Source of the DNA: WVZL01 sp041862375 | Lineage (GTDB): Bacteria > Acidobacteriota > Aminicenantia > Aminicenantales > Aminicenantaceae | DNA: 27,704 nt | Reading direction: 5' to 3' | Assembly (NCBI GenBank): GCA_041862375.1 | Contig: JBGVTE010000044.1 | Span: forward strand, 1 to 27,704 | Shown here: positions 17,474-25,459 of the stretch, one piece after another | Position numbering within the stretch: the first letter of the stretch is position 1 | How the letters are laid out: every line of letters begins with the position of its first letter | The notes under the pieces: generated by a model | What the model saw: the letters and a program-made list of their open reading frames with translations, nothing else | What the model was told of the DNA's origin: nothing | Databases searched by the model: none | Made by a program: the position numbers and the translations under genes

Positions 17474-17873
17474 AGTCATTTTTCTTGTAATAGGAGCTTC
17501 AGCATTTCCTGTATATGGCTATGCCAGGGCAACTCTTGATATCGACCTTTTTGTTAAGCCTGATTTGGAAAACATAAGAAAAACTATAAAAGCATTAAAA
17601 GAATTTGGCTATGACTTAATAGATCTCGTTGCCAAAGATTTCATGGAAAATAAGATTCTTATAAGACAATACATGGTTGAGGCAGATATTCATCCTTTTG
17701 TAAAAGGGATTACTTTCGATGAGGTATGGAAGAACAAAATTGCAGCAAAATATGGGGATACAGAAGTCTACTTTCCATCTCTCGATGATATGATAAAGAT
17801 GAAAAAGGCTTCTGGAAGACCTATAGATATGGAAGACCTAAAATATTTACTAGAAATCAAAAAAAGAAAATAA
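17433..17873 (+). CDS. Minimal nucleotidyltransferase (AbiEii/DUF6036-like)
   Basis: A 146-residue protein of the DNA polymerase-beta nucleotidyltransferase fold. The motif GASAFPVYGYARATLDIDLF (21-40) contains the (G)xxA...RxTxDID signature, with metal-binding Asp36 and Asp38. A likely third acid is Asp85 in VEADIHPF. The C-terminal MIKMKKASGRPIDMEDL pattern is typical of AbiEii-related proteins. Relatives act as toxins or modify tRNA or proteins by nucleotide transfer; which applies here is unknown. No Shine-Dalgarno sequence is seen and the start lies inside the preceding small gene, so translation is probably coupled. It ends 22 bases before STPK2 and so sits as a two-gene cassette between two paralogous kinases. 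Confidence 0.8.
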   Translation: MDTEKLLKLLKENEVIFLVIGASAFPVYGYARATLDIDLFVKPDLENIRKTIKALKEFGYDLIDLVAKDFMENKILIRQYMVEADIHPFVKGITFDEVWKNKIAAKYGDTEVYFPSLDDMIKMKKASGRPIDMEDLKYLLEIKKRK

Positions 17874-17895
17874 AGGATTCTTTAGAGAAACAGAT

Positions 17896-20800
17896 ATGAA
17901 ATGCCCCAAATGTCAAACTGATAACCCTGATACTCTAAAGTTTTGTGGAGAGTGTGGAACACAACTTCCTCCTACTGAGAAAATCTCTGCACCTACCGAG
18001 ACTCTTGAAGCAGCCAAAGAAGAATTGACCACGGGCTCTACTTTTGCTGGAAGATACCAGATTATTGAAGAGCTGGGTAAGGGTGGAATGGGAAAAGTCT
18101 ACAAAGCTCAAGACACTGACCTGAAAGAAAAAGTTGCCATTAAGCTTCTAAAGCCTGAGATAGCTGCAGATAAAAAGACGATTGAACGCTTCAGGAACGA
18201 GCTTAAATTTGCCCGTAAGATCAGGCACAAGAACGTCTGCCAGATGTATGACTTGAATAAAGAGGAAGATGCGCATTACATCACGATGGAATATGTGGAT
18301 GGGAAAGATTTGAAGAGCATGATCAGGATGATGGGACAGTTAAGTTCGGGGAAAACGATTTTCATAGCAAAGCAGGTGTGTGAGGGTCTGGCAGAGGCTC
18401 ACCGGTTAGGAGTAGTGCATCGTGATTTGAAACCTCAGAACATCATGGTTGATGAGGAAGGGAATGCGAGGATTATGGATTTTGGGATAGCCCGTTCCCT
18501 TAAGACAAAAGGGATAACAGCCGCTGGGGTGATGATCGGGACACCAGAGTATATGTCTCCTGAACAAGTGGAAGGTAAGGAAGTCGACCAGCGTTCTGAC
18601 ATTTATTCATTGGGAGTGATTCTTTATGAGATGGTGACCGGGAGAGTTCCATTTGAAGGAGAAACGCCCTTTACAATAGGCGTGAAACATAAGAGTGAGG
18701 AACCAAAAGATCCTAAAGAGTTCAATGCTCAGCTTCCAGAAGAACTGAACCTTGTTATTCTTCGATGTCTGGATAAAGATAAGGAGAAGAGATATCAGAG
18801 TGCAGGAGAAGTGCGTGCGGAACTCATCAGAATAGAAAAAGGAATTCCCACGACTGAAATAGAGATCCCGAAGAGAAAGCCTATCACTTCGAGAGAGATA
18901 ACAGTCCAATTCAGCTTGAAAAAACTATTTATCCCCGCCCTGATTTTTGTGGCTCTCATCGTCATCGGCGTAATCCTCTGGCGCATCATTCCTGCTAAAA
19001 AAGTTCCCCCTCCTCCAACTGCTAAGCCCACTCTGGCTATCCTCTATTTCAAAAACAATACTGGGGACGAAAAGCTGGATGTATGGCGCTCTGGCCTATC
19101 TGACCTGCTAATTTCAGCCCTTTCCCAATCCAAATACATCAATGTCCTCAGCTCCGACCAGATCTTCAGCATCCTTAAAAAGTTGAACCTTCTGGACGCA
19201 AGAAGTTATGCTTCGGAGGATCTAAAAGAATTGGCCGTAAACGGTGGCGCTACCCATATCCTGCAGGGCTATTACTCCAAGGCGGGCGATAATTTCCGGA
19301 TAAATATTACGCTTCAAGAGGCAGGAACGGGAGAAATTCTGGGCTCGGAGGATGCCGAAGGACCGGGAGAGCGGAGCTTTTTCTTGATGGTAGATGAGCT
19401 AATAAAGAAAGTAAAGGCTAATTTTCACCTGTCGTCCGAACAGTTGGCCAGCGACCTGGAAAAGGAAGTACAGAAGATCACCACCTCCTCACCAGAAGCG
19501 TACAAATATTACATTAAAAGCAGGAAATTCCATTATGATACGGAATACCGAAAGTGCATTCCTCTCCTTGAGAAGGCCATTGCTATTGATTCTGAGTTTG
19601 CCATGGCTTACAGGGCCTTGGCATCGGCTTATTACAATCTGGGAGATTTATCTAAAGATAAGTTATACAGAAAAAAGGCGCTGGAATTGAGCGACCACCT
19701 TTCAGACAGAGAACGATACATCATCCAGGGAGAGGAGTACTTCTGGAACGCGCCCGAAAGAGATTGGAACAAAGCTATCGAAGCCTTCAATACGCTGCTG
19801 GAGCTTTACCCTGATTATTCCATGGTAAACTACGAATTGGGATCCATTTATAGATTACTTGAAGAATGGGATAGGTCCATACAGCATTATGAAGTCTGCC
19901 GCAAAAACAAATATCAATTCCTAGTCTTATATTCCGCCTTTGCAGATAATTACCGGGCAAGGGGATTATATGATAAGGCCGATGAAGTTCTTGAATACTG
20001 TTTAGAGAATATTTCAGATAGCGCAATAACACATCTTTATATGGCCTATAATTATTATGCCCAGGCCAAACTTGATTCAGCCATCACTGAAGTCGACAAA
20101 GCAATCACTCGTGATCCGACCCATCGTTATAATTCATACTGGAATGGTCTCATTTCTATGTATAAAGGGAATCTGGACAGGGCCCGACTGGAATTTATTA
20201 AATCCCTCGAGGAAAGGGATATAGATGTTCTTTATTTGAATTATTTAGGACTGTTTACTCTGGACCTTCTGGAAGGGAAGTTCGAAAAAGCAAGAACAGA
20301 GCTGGGTCAGGGAATTGGAAAGATGAATAAGCTCAAAGCCAAAGTGCAGGAAGCAGGATTCCACATTTATTTGGCCTACGGATATCTAAAGTCCGGGCGG
20401 CCCGAGAGAGCCTTAGAGGAGTGTGAAAAGGGATGGAAAATAGCTCTTGAAATAGAAATAGACGACTTGCAGAGACGGGCTTTAAATCTGAAGGGACAAT
20501 CGTATCTTAGAGAAGGATCTATAGACGATGCCCAGAAAACAGCCGAAGAGCTCAAGCAAATGATCCAATCAGGGATCAACAAGAAAAAAATCAGGTTTTA
20601 CATGCATCTCGCGGGAATGATCGAGCTCGAGAGAAAAAATTATCCCAAGGCGATTGAATATCTCAAGGACGCCGTTGAATCGCTTCCGTACGGTCCTCTG
20701 GAGAAAGATGCTTCCTTTGTCAACTCTTTGGCTTTAGCTTATTACAAGATGGGAGATTTTGAGAAAGCACGAGAAGAATACGAGAGTATTACTACCCTTA

Positions 20801-21000
20801 CAACCGGAAGATTTGATTATGGAGATATCTATGCCAAGAGTTTATATATGCTGGGCAATATCTACGAAAATCAAGGTAATAAAGCCAAGGCCATAGAGCA
20901 TTACGAGAAATTCCTCAACCTCTGGAAAGACGCTGACCCTGGTATTCCTGAGGTTGAGGATGCGAAGAAGAGGCTGGCGGGATTGAAAAAATTGCACTGA
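17896..21000 (+). CDS. Zinc-ribbon Ser/Thr protein kinase with TolB/FlgO-like domain and TPR array (STPK2)
   Basis: A 1034-residue paralogue of STPK1 with the same order of parts: zinc ribbon (Cys3, 6, 17, 20), kinase domain with GKGGMGKV (61-68), Lys83, HRDLKPQN (175-182) and DFG (195-197), a membrane segment near 345-366, a TolB/FlgO-like region from about 376 (TLAILYFKNNTGDEKLD), and TPR repeats to the end. The first 71 residues are identical to STPK1, and the DNA shows only two changes in the first 130 bases. The kinase domain is then similar but clearly diverged, and the sensor and TPR halves differ strongly. The last 25 residues again match (ADPG.PEVEDAKKRLA). Both kinases look catalytically competent and probably read different extracytoplasmic inputs. 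It is the last gene of the cluster that starts at 14091. Confidence 0.88.
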   Translation: MKCPKCQTDNPDTLKFCGECGTQLPPTEKISAPTETLEAAKEELTTGSTFAGRYQIIEELGKGGMGKVYKAQDTDLKEKVAIKLLKPEIAADKKTIERFRNELKFARKIRHKNVCQMYDLNKEEDAHYITMEYVDGKDLKSMIRMMGQLSSGKTIFIAKQVCEGLAEAHRLGVVHRDLKPQNIMVDEEGNARIMDFGIARSLKTKGITAAGVMIGTPEYMSPEQVEGKEVDQRSDIYSLGVILYEMVTGRVPFEGETPFTIGVKHKSEEPKDPKEFNAQLPEELNLVILRCLDKDKEKRYQSAGEVRAELIRIEKGIPTTEIEIPKRKPITSREITVQFSLKKLFIPALIFVALIVIGVILWRIIPAKKVPPPPTAKPTLAILYFKNNTGDEKLDVWRSGLSDLLISALSQSKYINVLSSDQIFSILKKLNLLDARSYASEDLKELAVNGGATHILQGYYSKAGDNFRINITLQEAGTGEILGSEDAEGPGERSFFLMVDELIKKVKANFHLSSEQLASDLEKEVQKITTSSPEAYKYYIKSRKFHYDTEYRKCIPLLEKAIAIDSEFAMAYRALASAYYNLGDLSKDKLYRKKALELSDHLSDRERYIIQGEEYFWNAPERDWNKAIEAFNTLLELYPDYSMVNYELGSIYRLLEEWDRSIQHYEVCRKNKYQFLVLYSAFADNYRARGLYDKADEVLEYCLENISDSAITHLYMAYNYYAQAKLDSAITEVDKAITRDPTHRYNSYWNGLISMYKGNLDRARLEFIKSLEERDIDVLYLNYLGLFTLDLLEGKFEKARTELGQGIGKMNKLKAKVQEAGFHIYLAYGYLKSGRPERALEECEKGWKIALEIEIDDLQRRALNLKGQSYLREGSIDDAQKTAEELKQMIQSGINKKKIRFYMHLAGMIELERKNYPKAIEYLKDAVESLPYGPLEKDASFVNSLALAYYKMGDFEKAREEYESITTLTTGRFDYGDIYAKSLYMLGNIYENQGNKAKAIEHYEKFLNLWKDADPGIPEVEDAKKRLAGLKKLH

Positions 21001-21351
21001 TTCTAAACAGAAAAATAGGCTTAATTTCTGAATTTTAAGGAAGTGCCAGTTGTTTCTTAGTGCATAAATCAGCTCTATAAAAGTTCTAAGATTGGATATG
21101 TTAGGACTGCCGCTCTTACGCCTATGTTTTTCTCCTCCTTTTTAATCAGTTTAGTTGCTTTTCCTTTAAGCACCGTTAATCAAGATTAGGCGTTTTTAAG
21201 CACAATATCGCCTGTAAGCTGATTAATATAGACTTACTCCCATGTCATAAAAGCTTGTATCATAAAAAAAATCGCTCAAGAAAAATCATTTACACTGACA
21301 TTTCGATTGTTTCTGAAGAAGAAATGATTGGGGCTCCGTTTATGTCTTGTC
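21001..21351. other. Noncoding stretch after STPK2
   Basis: No convincing gene is seen. CAGAAA/TTTCTG (21008-21030 area) could form a weak hairpin just after the STPK2 stop, but without a U-run it is not a clear terminator. The stretch also holds the first copy of a ~50-base direct repeat (21203-21250), listed separately. The neighbouring HEAT-repeat gene converges on this region from the right. Confidence 0.5.
21203..21250 (+). repeat. ~50-bp direct repeat, copy A
   Basis: Shares CAATATC(G/A)CCTGTAAGCTGA, then AATATAGACTTAC, then a CCC..TGTCA..AA block with copy B at 22443-22496. Copy B has seven extra bases in the middle. The two copies are in the same orientation and flank the HEAT-repeat gene. 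Each contains GTAAG...CTTAC, a short inverted pair. Function unknown. Confidence 0.7.
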
Positions 21352-21993
21352 TTACTTGCTTAATTTTTCCAATGCCCATTTTGCCAATGTTTGAACATTT
21401 TGCCAATCTGGATCGTTCAAAGCATCAGTTAAAGCAGGGATAGCACGCTTATCGCCAATAATCCCCAGAGCATGGGCTGCTCGTCCACGCACCATATAAT
21501 TGGGATGATTCTTAAGCACCTTCTTCATGAGGAAGTCCACAGCATGCTCGTCTCCGATTTCAGCCATCGCTTCTAGGGCATCGATAGCTTTATATTCGTC
21601 GGGTCCTTCAACTGAACTTCGAAGCGTAGCCTTGGCTTTCGAGTCGTAGGCTGGGTCCCCCATTTTTGCTAATACGACATATGCACGATGAGTGGTACGA
21701 TGGTTCTTCTCATTAATCCATTCTGTTACCGATGGCACCGCTGGTTTTCCTATTTTAACCAATAGTCTGACAGCAGTCCTGCTGGCATCATCTGTAAATT
21801 CCTGGCCCCAGAATGCAGCACTCAAGAGGGACTCAGAAATTAATCGTCCTGCTGAAATTAAAAATGAAGAATCCATTTTCTCTAATTTTTTTATAGCAGC
21901 ATCGCGCACTTCTTTGTCTTGGCTAGCAAGTTCTTCAACAATCGCTTCCGCTACTTGGCGCTCCTCGGGGCTGAGTTTCTTATTATCGTTCAT
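21352..21993 (-). CDS. HEAT-repeat protein
   Basis: A soluble 213-residue all-helical protein built of HEAT-like repeats. The clearest is VRGRAAHALGIIGDKRAIPALTDAL (about 168-192); others start near 27, 68, 100, 133 and 196. This PBS-lyase HEAT type usually serves as a protein-binding scaffold. No catalytic motif, signal peptide or membrane segment is visible. The start is the ATG ending at 21993, because GGAGG (21999-22003) lies five bases upstream; an in-frame start four codons earlier would lie in that ribosome site. It is convergent with STPK2 and lies within the tRNA-bounded segment, flanked by the two copies of a ~50-base repeat. It might be a partner of the kinases, but only proximity supports that. 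Confidence 0.8.
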   Translation of the reverse strand: MNDNKKLSPEERQVAEAIVEELASQDKEVRDAAIKKLEKMDSSFLISAGRLISESLLSAAFWGQEFTDDASRTAVRLLVKIGKPAVPSVTEWINEKNHRTTHRAYVVLAKMGDPAYDSKAKATLRSSVEGPDEYKAIDALEAMAEIGDEHAVDFLMKKVLKNHPNYMVRGRAAHALGIIGDKRAIPALTDALNDPDWQNVQTLAKWALEKLSK

Positions 21994-22223
21994 TATTTCC
22001 TCCAAAAAAATATTTTATCAGAACTATTCAAAGTGGGTTGAGAACGCGGAGATGTGTTCTTGGACACTTAATCCCCACTTCATTCCATCTAAGCTGGGTC
22101 TCAAAAGAATAACAATTATGGAGATAAACATCAATGAATTTTAAATGCTATGATTTGGCATCAGATATTAGAAAGGGGATTATCTCAAGCTAATTGGCTC
22201 ATGGGGGGAGATAGGCTATTTGC

Positions 22224-22370
22224 TATAAACGTTACGTATAATATGTTAATGATTGGATGAGATTGGGAAGCGGGGCTTAACGTTTAAGAATATAACATAT
22301 GTATAACGTTTATATACGTTTAGAGGGAACGGTTAGTGGGCTTGATTTGGTAAACAGTTATTAACAGTTA
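22224..22370. repeat. Cluster of AACGTT / AACNGTTA motifs (iteron-like)
   Basis: AACGTT occurs at 22228-22233, 22279-22284 and 22305-22310, with TACGTTTA at 22315-22322. AACGGTTA is at 22328-22335, and AACAGTTA at 22353-22360 and 22363-22370, the last two exactly ten bases apart. CTTAACGTTTAAG (22276-22288) is nearly palindromic. Such helically phased motifs in AT-rich DNA are typical of protein-binding arrays. Near the end of a putative island they could bind a recombination or replication factor, or a regulator. Confidence 0.5.
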
Positions 22371-22442
22371 ATAGGAAATATATTTATAGCTGGGTAATAG
22401 CGCTGAATTAGCTTTATGACAGATTAGAGAATTCGAGATTGC

Positions 22443-22496
22443 CAATATCACCTGTAAGCTGACTTAAAATAAATATAGACTTACCCCCTGTCACAA
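22443..22496 (+). repeat. ~50-bp direct repeat, copy B
   Basis: Second copy of the block at 21203-21250. CAATATCACCTGTAAGCTGA is followed by a seven-base insertion, then AATATAGACTTACCCCCTG and TCACAA. It lies about 50 bases upstream of the tRNA-Thr promoter. Confidence 0.7.
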
Positions 22497-22547
22497 TTTT
22501 GCTTATACTCGCTTAATTTGGCTTAATGGTACTTAAAAGTAGAAGTC

Positions 22548-22576
22548 TTGACAGTTGGGATTAATTCTATTATTTT
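22548..22576 (+). promoter_or_regulatory. Promoter of tRNA-Thr
   Basis: TTGACA (22548-22553), a 17-base spacer, then TATTTT (22571-22576). It is placed so that transcription would begin about 25 bases before the mature tRNA 5' end. Confidence 0.6.
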
Positions 22577-22607
22577 CTATCTGTTGGAGAGAGATTTTTT
22601 TCAATGA

Positions 22608-22679
<72 letters not shown>

Positions 22680-22800
22680 CTTTTATTTTTTCTTCCTTAT
22701 TCCGGTTAATTCAGTCCTTTCCACACAGCTAATAGGGAAGCCAAAATCCACAGAAATCGAAGCTAATATATCTCAAAGACAAGGAATGGTTGCTTGAATA

Positions 22801-23553
22801 TTATCTCTGTTGTGCAAACGGATTGTAGGCTGCCTTTGTGTACCCTTCAGGAATATCATAGTTACCTGCGGGAGCATCCTTTTTTTCAACAGAAACTACT
22901 TCTTCTTGGAATTTTATTTCTGCTCCCATCATTTTCATGGAGAATGAAGACAGGACTGGGTATCCTTCAATTTTTTGGATTTCATCAGCCAAGCCTTTTG
23001 TCCAGGGATTAATAGCAAGCACTTCCTTATTAAATTTCTTGTAGAGATCCAAGTCTATCCCCAGGTCTTTTGAAGCCCAGATTTCCTGTGTCATCGGCAT
23101 GGTCATTCCCATCATAGAGATACCTAATTCAATCAGATATTTTTTGCAGTTCCAGTTTTTTATTTTCCGAGTCTCACTGGTTGGCGTTATTTTTGATGTA
23201 ATCTCCATCATCTGCAATCTCTGTATTGCTTCAGGAGCAAGAATTTTTTCGAGATCTACAGGGAATGACATCTCAGCATATGTCTTCTCTTGGTGATTGA
23301 TGAAATATATCTTCTTTAAATCAAGGCGGACGATGAACGAGCTCTCTTCTCCATTATCTTCTCTGAATTTATCCTTACTAATCCATGTCCCTCCTGTTTC
23401 GTCTTTAGCCGGCTCGGTTTGACCCATGAAAGACACAGCGTCAGTGTGTTTATTTTTTATGATGTGAGTATCAGCTTTTACCAGAGCTGGAGAGAATATC
23501 AATAAGAGAGCTAGAAGAAAACATGTAATCCACAAATTTTTTTTATGTCTCAT
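22801..23553 (-). CDS. Secreted DUF4412-type protein
   Basis: A 250-residue exported protein. The signal peptide is clear (MRHKKNLWITCFLLALLLIF, cleavage after ALVKA near residue 27). The remainder resembles DUF4412 proteins: a short beta-rich body with a line about the molecule being present during an ionic or redox state (FINHQEKTYAEM), a Cys-containing segment (NWNCKKYLIE, Cys136), and the EIWASKDLGIDL pattern. A methionine-rich run SMMGMTMPM lies at 146-154, preceding that pattern. AGGAGGAAGT stands directly before ATG, fixing the start. It is a stand-alone gene with its own promoter-like sequence. The DUF4412 assignment is from recall of the pattern; its function is unknown, probably periplasmic or outer-membrane associated. 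Confidence 0.7.
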   Translation of the reverse strand: MRHKKNLWITCFLLALLLIFSPALVKADTHIIKNKHTDAVSFMGQTEPAKDETGGTWISKDKFREDNGEESSFIVRLDLKKIYFINHQEKTYAEMSFPVDLEKILAPEAIQRLQMMEITSKITPTSETRKIKNWNCKKYLIELGISMMGMTMPMTQEIWASKDLGIDLDLYKKFNKEVLAINPWTKGLADEIQKIEGYPVLSSFSMKMMGAEIKFQEEVVSVEKKDAPAGNYDIPEGYTKAAYNPFAQQR

Positions 23554-23579
23554 ACTTCCTCCTTATAAAATATTTTTTT

Positions 23580-23608
23580 ACTTTATCCGATTTTTTACAT
23601 TAAATCAA
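23580..23608 (-). promoter_or_regulatory. Candidate promoter of the DUF4412 gene
   Basis: On the - strand TTGATT (23603-23608), a 17-base spacer, then TAAAGT (23580-23585), ending about 27 bases before the start codon. The match is moderate. Confidence 0.4.
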
Positions 23609-23657
23609 TTTTTTATTCCATCAATAAGAGTGTTAGAATTTTTGCGCTGTGTAATTG

Positions 23658-24470
23658 TTACGGAAATGTTGAGGGATTCATTTCAGAATAATCGAATTCA
23701 GAACCCAGGAGACTGTGCGGTATTAAATAGACCACTAACAATAAGATCGCTGCACCTAGAATCCACCAACGTGCCTGCCTCTTTTTCCGTCCTGCTATTA
23801 AGGCTACGAGCCAGCCTATAAACGCGATTAATGTCTTGTTATCCGTTAAATCATACCCGAGTGGGAATCCTGTCCAATATACACCGAAAGCATATTTTTG
23901 GACCAAGGGACCGAGAACCATCCCTCCTATGAACAGTAATCCTGTTGCCAGGATTGCATATTTATAAGTACTGTCTCTTGGTTGAAGAGCCTCTATACCA
24001 GCACGGTTAGAAATAAGCATTGCTAAAAACATGATAATTATATGAGGTATAAGTATCGCTCCGGGTACTCTATCTTTAAAACGGATTATTGCGGGCTTTT
24101 CACCTGATAATGAAACCTCTTTCTCTTTATATGTTAGGATAACTTTGTATTCTAGTTTTCCTGCTGGCGGTTGATGAGGAAGGCTTGCTACCAGCGAATT
24201 TTCCTTTCTCAGCATGGGAAGAGTTGTCCACATATCCGCTGTTTTATGTCTCTTAAAAAATACATGTCCTTTGATATCTATATTTTCTACTGTTATTGAT
24301 ACCTCATGGTCTTCCATGCCCTCATGGCTGCGAGCTAGTGAGTAAGAAATAACTGAATTGTTTAAAGTTACTTTTCCCTCCAAGGGGTATGTTGGTCCAG
24401 TCAATCTTTGGTAAACTGCTGTTGAGACTGTAATTATGATAGCAATTAACCACCACGCAACTTTTTTCAT
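23658..24470 (-). CDS. Unrecognised membrane protein with an extracytoplasmic beta domain and five helices
   Basis: I do not recognise a named family. The 270-residue product has an N-terminal membrane helix (4-22). A soluble segment of about 110 residues follows, with alternating strand-like stretches (EVSITVENIDIKGHVFFKR; LEYKVILTYKEKEVSLS) that looks like an Ig-type fold. Four more helices follow, near 137-155, 170-195, 213-227 and 234-256. Between the third and fourth of the five helices is a distinctive loop YWTGFPLGYDLTDNKTL (199-215), likely functional because it is polar, aromatic and precisely framed by helices. AGGATAGGA lies just before ATG, supporting the start. A good extended -10 promoter precedes it, so it is probably transcribed alone or with the DUF4412 gene downstream. 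Confidence 0.7.
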   Translation of the reverse strand: MKKVAWWLIAIIITVSTAVYQRLTGPTYPLEGKVTLNNSVISYSLARSHEGMEDHEVSITVENIDIKGHVFFKRHKTADMWTTLPMLRKENSLVASLPHQPPAGKLEYKVILTYKEKEVSLSGEKPAIIRFKDRVPGAILIPHIIIMFLAMLISNRAGIEALQPRDSTYKYAILATGLLFIGGMVLGPLVQKYAFGVYWTGFPLGYDLTDNKTLIAFIGWLVALIAGRKKRQARWWILGAAILLLVVYLIPHSLLGSEFDYSEMNPSTFP

Positions 24471-24511
24471 CGTCCTATCCTTTTCTATTCATTTATATTA
24501 TTGAATCCTAG

Positions 24512-24539
24512 ATTATACCAAAATCAATTCTGCTTACAA
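24512..24539 (-). promoter_or_regulatory. Promoter of the five-helix membrane protein gene
   Basis: On the - strand TTGTAA (24534-24539), a 16-base spacer, then a perfect TATAAT (24512-24517) preceded by TGG, which gives an extended -10. It lies about 42 bases upstream of the ATG. Confidence 0.55.
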
Positions 24540-24712
24540 ATAAGGCTCTTGGTTAGTAAGCAAATGTTATCCGTGATGGTTATTATCTAAGTTTTATTAA
24601 AGAATGGGTCCTGTCCAGTGGCTCCTTGTACGTCCGCTGTGGGCGTTACGAGGATTAATTTAACGTGGAAAGAGAAACAGATGATGAATCTTTATTATGT
24701 TTTAAGAAGATT

Positions 24713-25315
24713 CTAGTGTTGTATAACGTAGTATGTAGTGTTGTCTGCTTGTTCTAATTCGAGCTTTATCTTTGTTGCTTGTTCTCTATTTTCGTAACCA
24801 CCAATAGCAATTCTGTAATACTGAGAGCCATTCTCACTAGAGGGGGGAATAACAATACCCTCATACCCTTTTTGTTTGAATTCTTCTAACGTTGAGAAGG
24901 CATACTCTCTAACGCTATAAAGGCCAACTTGGACATAATACAGTTTCTTTTTCTCAGGAGGGGGCGTTAACTCCCGCTTCTCCGGAATTTTTTCTTCCTC
25001 TTTAGGTGTGGGTTGCATCAGTTTTATGCTTTCTGAGGGTGGAGTAGGAATGTCTGTTGTCCTGTCTTCTTGAGGTTGGACTTGGCTTACATCTTTTTGG
25101 AATAGAGGTAGGCTTGTCAATTTTTTTAAACTCTCGTGAATTTCGTCAATTACCTGATCTTTCTCTTCTGAAACGATCTTTTCTTGCTGTGTTCTTTCAT
25201 GACTCCTTCCCAGGGAAAATCCAATATAGAAAATGATGACTTCAAAGATAACAAAAGCTAAGAAGAGTAAGATCAAGAAGCGCCTGGAAAATTCAAATTC
25301 TCTCGGTTGTCTCAT
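24713..25315 (-). CDS. SPOR-domain envelope protein
   Basis: A 200-residue bitopic inner-membrane protein. It has a short basic cytoplasmic tail (1-12), one membrane helix (about 13-35), a charged, proline-rich periplasmic linker (about 40-122), and a C-terminal SPOR domain (about 125-198; YYVQVGLYSVREYA ... YYRIAIGGYENREQAT). SPOR domains bind septal peptidoglycan stripped of stem peptides, so a cell-division or wall-remodelling role is likely. I take the ATG ending at 25315; an in-frame TTG six codons upstream is possible, but GAGG then falls inside the coding region. A promoter-like sequence lies at 25361-25390. It is a stand-alone gene. Confidence 0.85.
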   Translation of the reverse strand: MRQPREFEFSRRFLILLFLAFVIFEVIIFYIGFSLGRSHERTQQEKIVSEEKDQVIDEIHESLKKLTSLPLFQKDVSQVQPQEDRTTDIPTPPSESIKLMQPTPKEEEKIPEKRELTPPPEKKKLYYVQVGLYSVREYAFSTLEEFKQKGYEGIVIPPSSENGSQYYRIAIGGYENREQATKIKLELEQADNTTYYVIQH

Positions 25316-25360
25316 TCTATTTATTCGCCTCAATTTAAAACATTTCAGTTGTTTTTTCTT

Positions 25361-25390
25361 ATTTTATCAAATTCTTTATGATTAATCCAA
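25361..25390 (-). promoter_or_regulatory. Candidate promoter of the SPOR-domain gene
   Basis: On the - strand TTGGAT (25385-25390), an 18-base spacer, then TAAAAT (25361-25366). The -10 is good and the -35 fair. Confidence 0.4.
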
Positions 25391-25459
25391 ATTTATGTTT
25401 GTGAAATTAAACATCTTTTTTCCCGTAATGAGGCCTGAAGTAGTCATCAGCGAGGAGAT

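Larger units (their letters stand above)
22006..22607. other. 600-bp noncoding zone before tRNA-Thr
   Basis: No gene is supported here. It holds a possible stem AAGTGGG/CCCACTT around 22030-22080, the AACGTT-type cluster (22224-22370), copy B of the direct repeat (22443-22496) and the tRNA-Thr promoter (22548-22576). Between copy B and the promoter, GCTTA(A/T) recurs three times (22501, 22511, 22521) at ten-base intervals. Confidence 0.6.

Noticed and set aside
21255..21443. 62-codon + strand frame overlapping the HEAT gene's 3' end
   Set aside because: No ribosome site, mixed composition, antisense to a supported gene.
24600..24680. GGGTCCTGTCC stretch as another stop-codon repeat element
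   Set aside because: No partner arm was found within the intergenic region, and the similarity is only a few bases.
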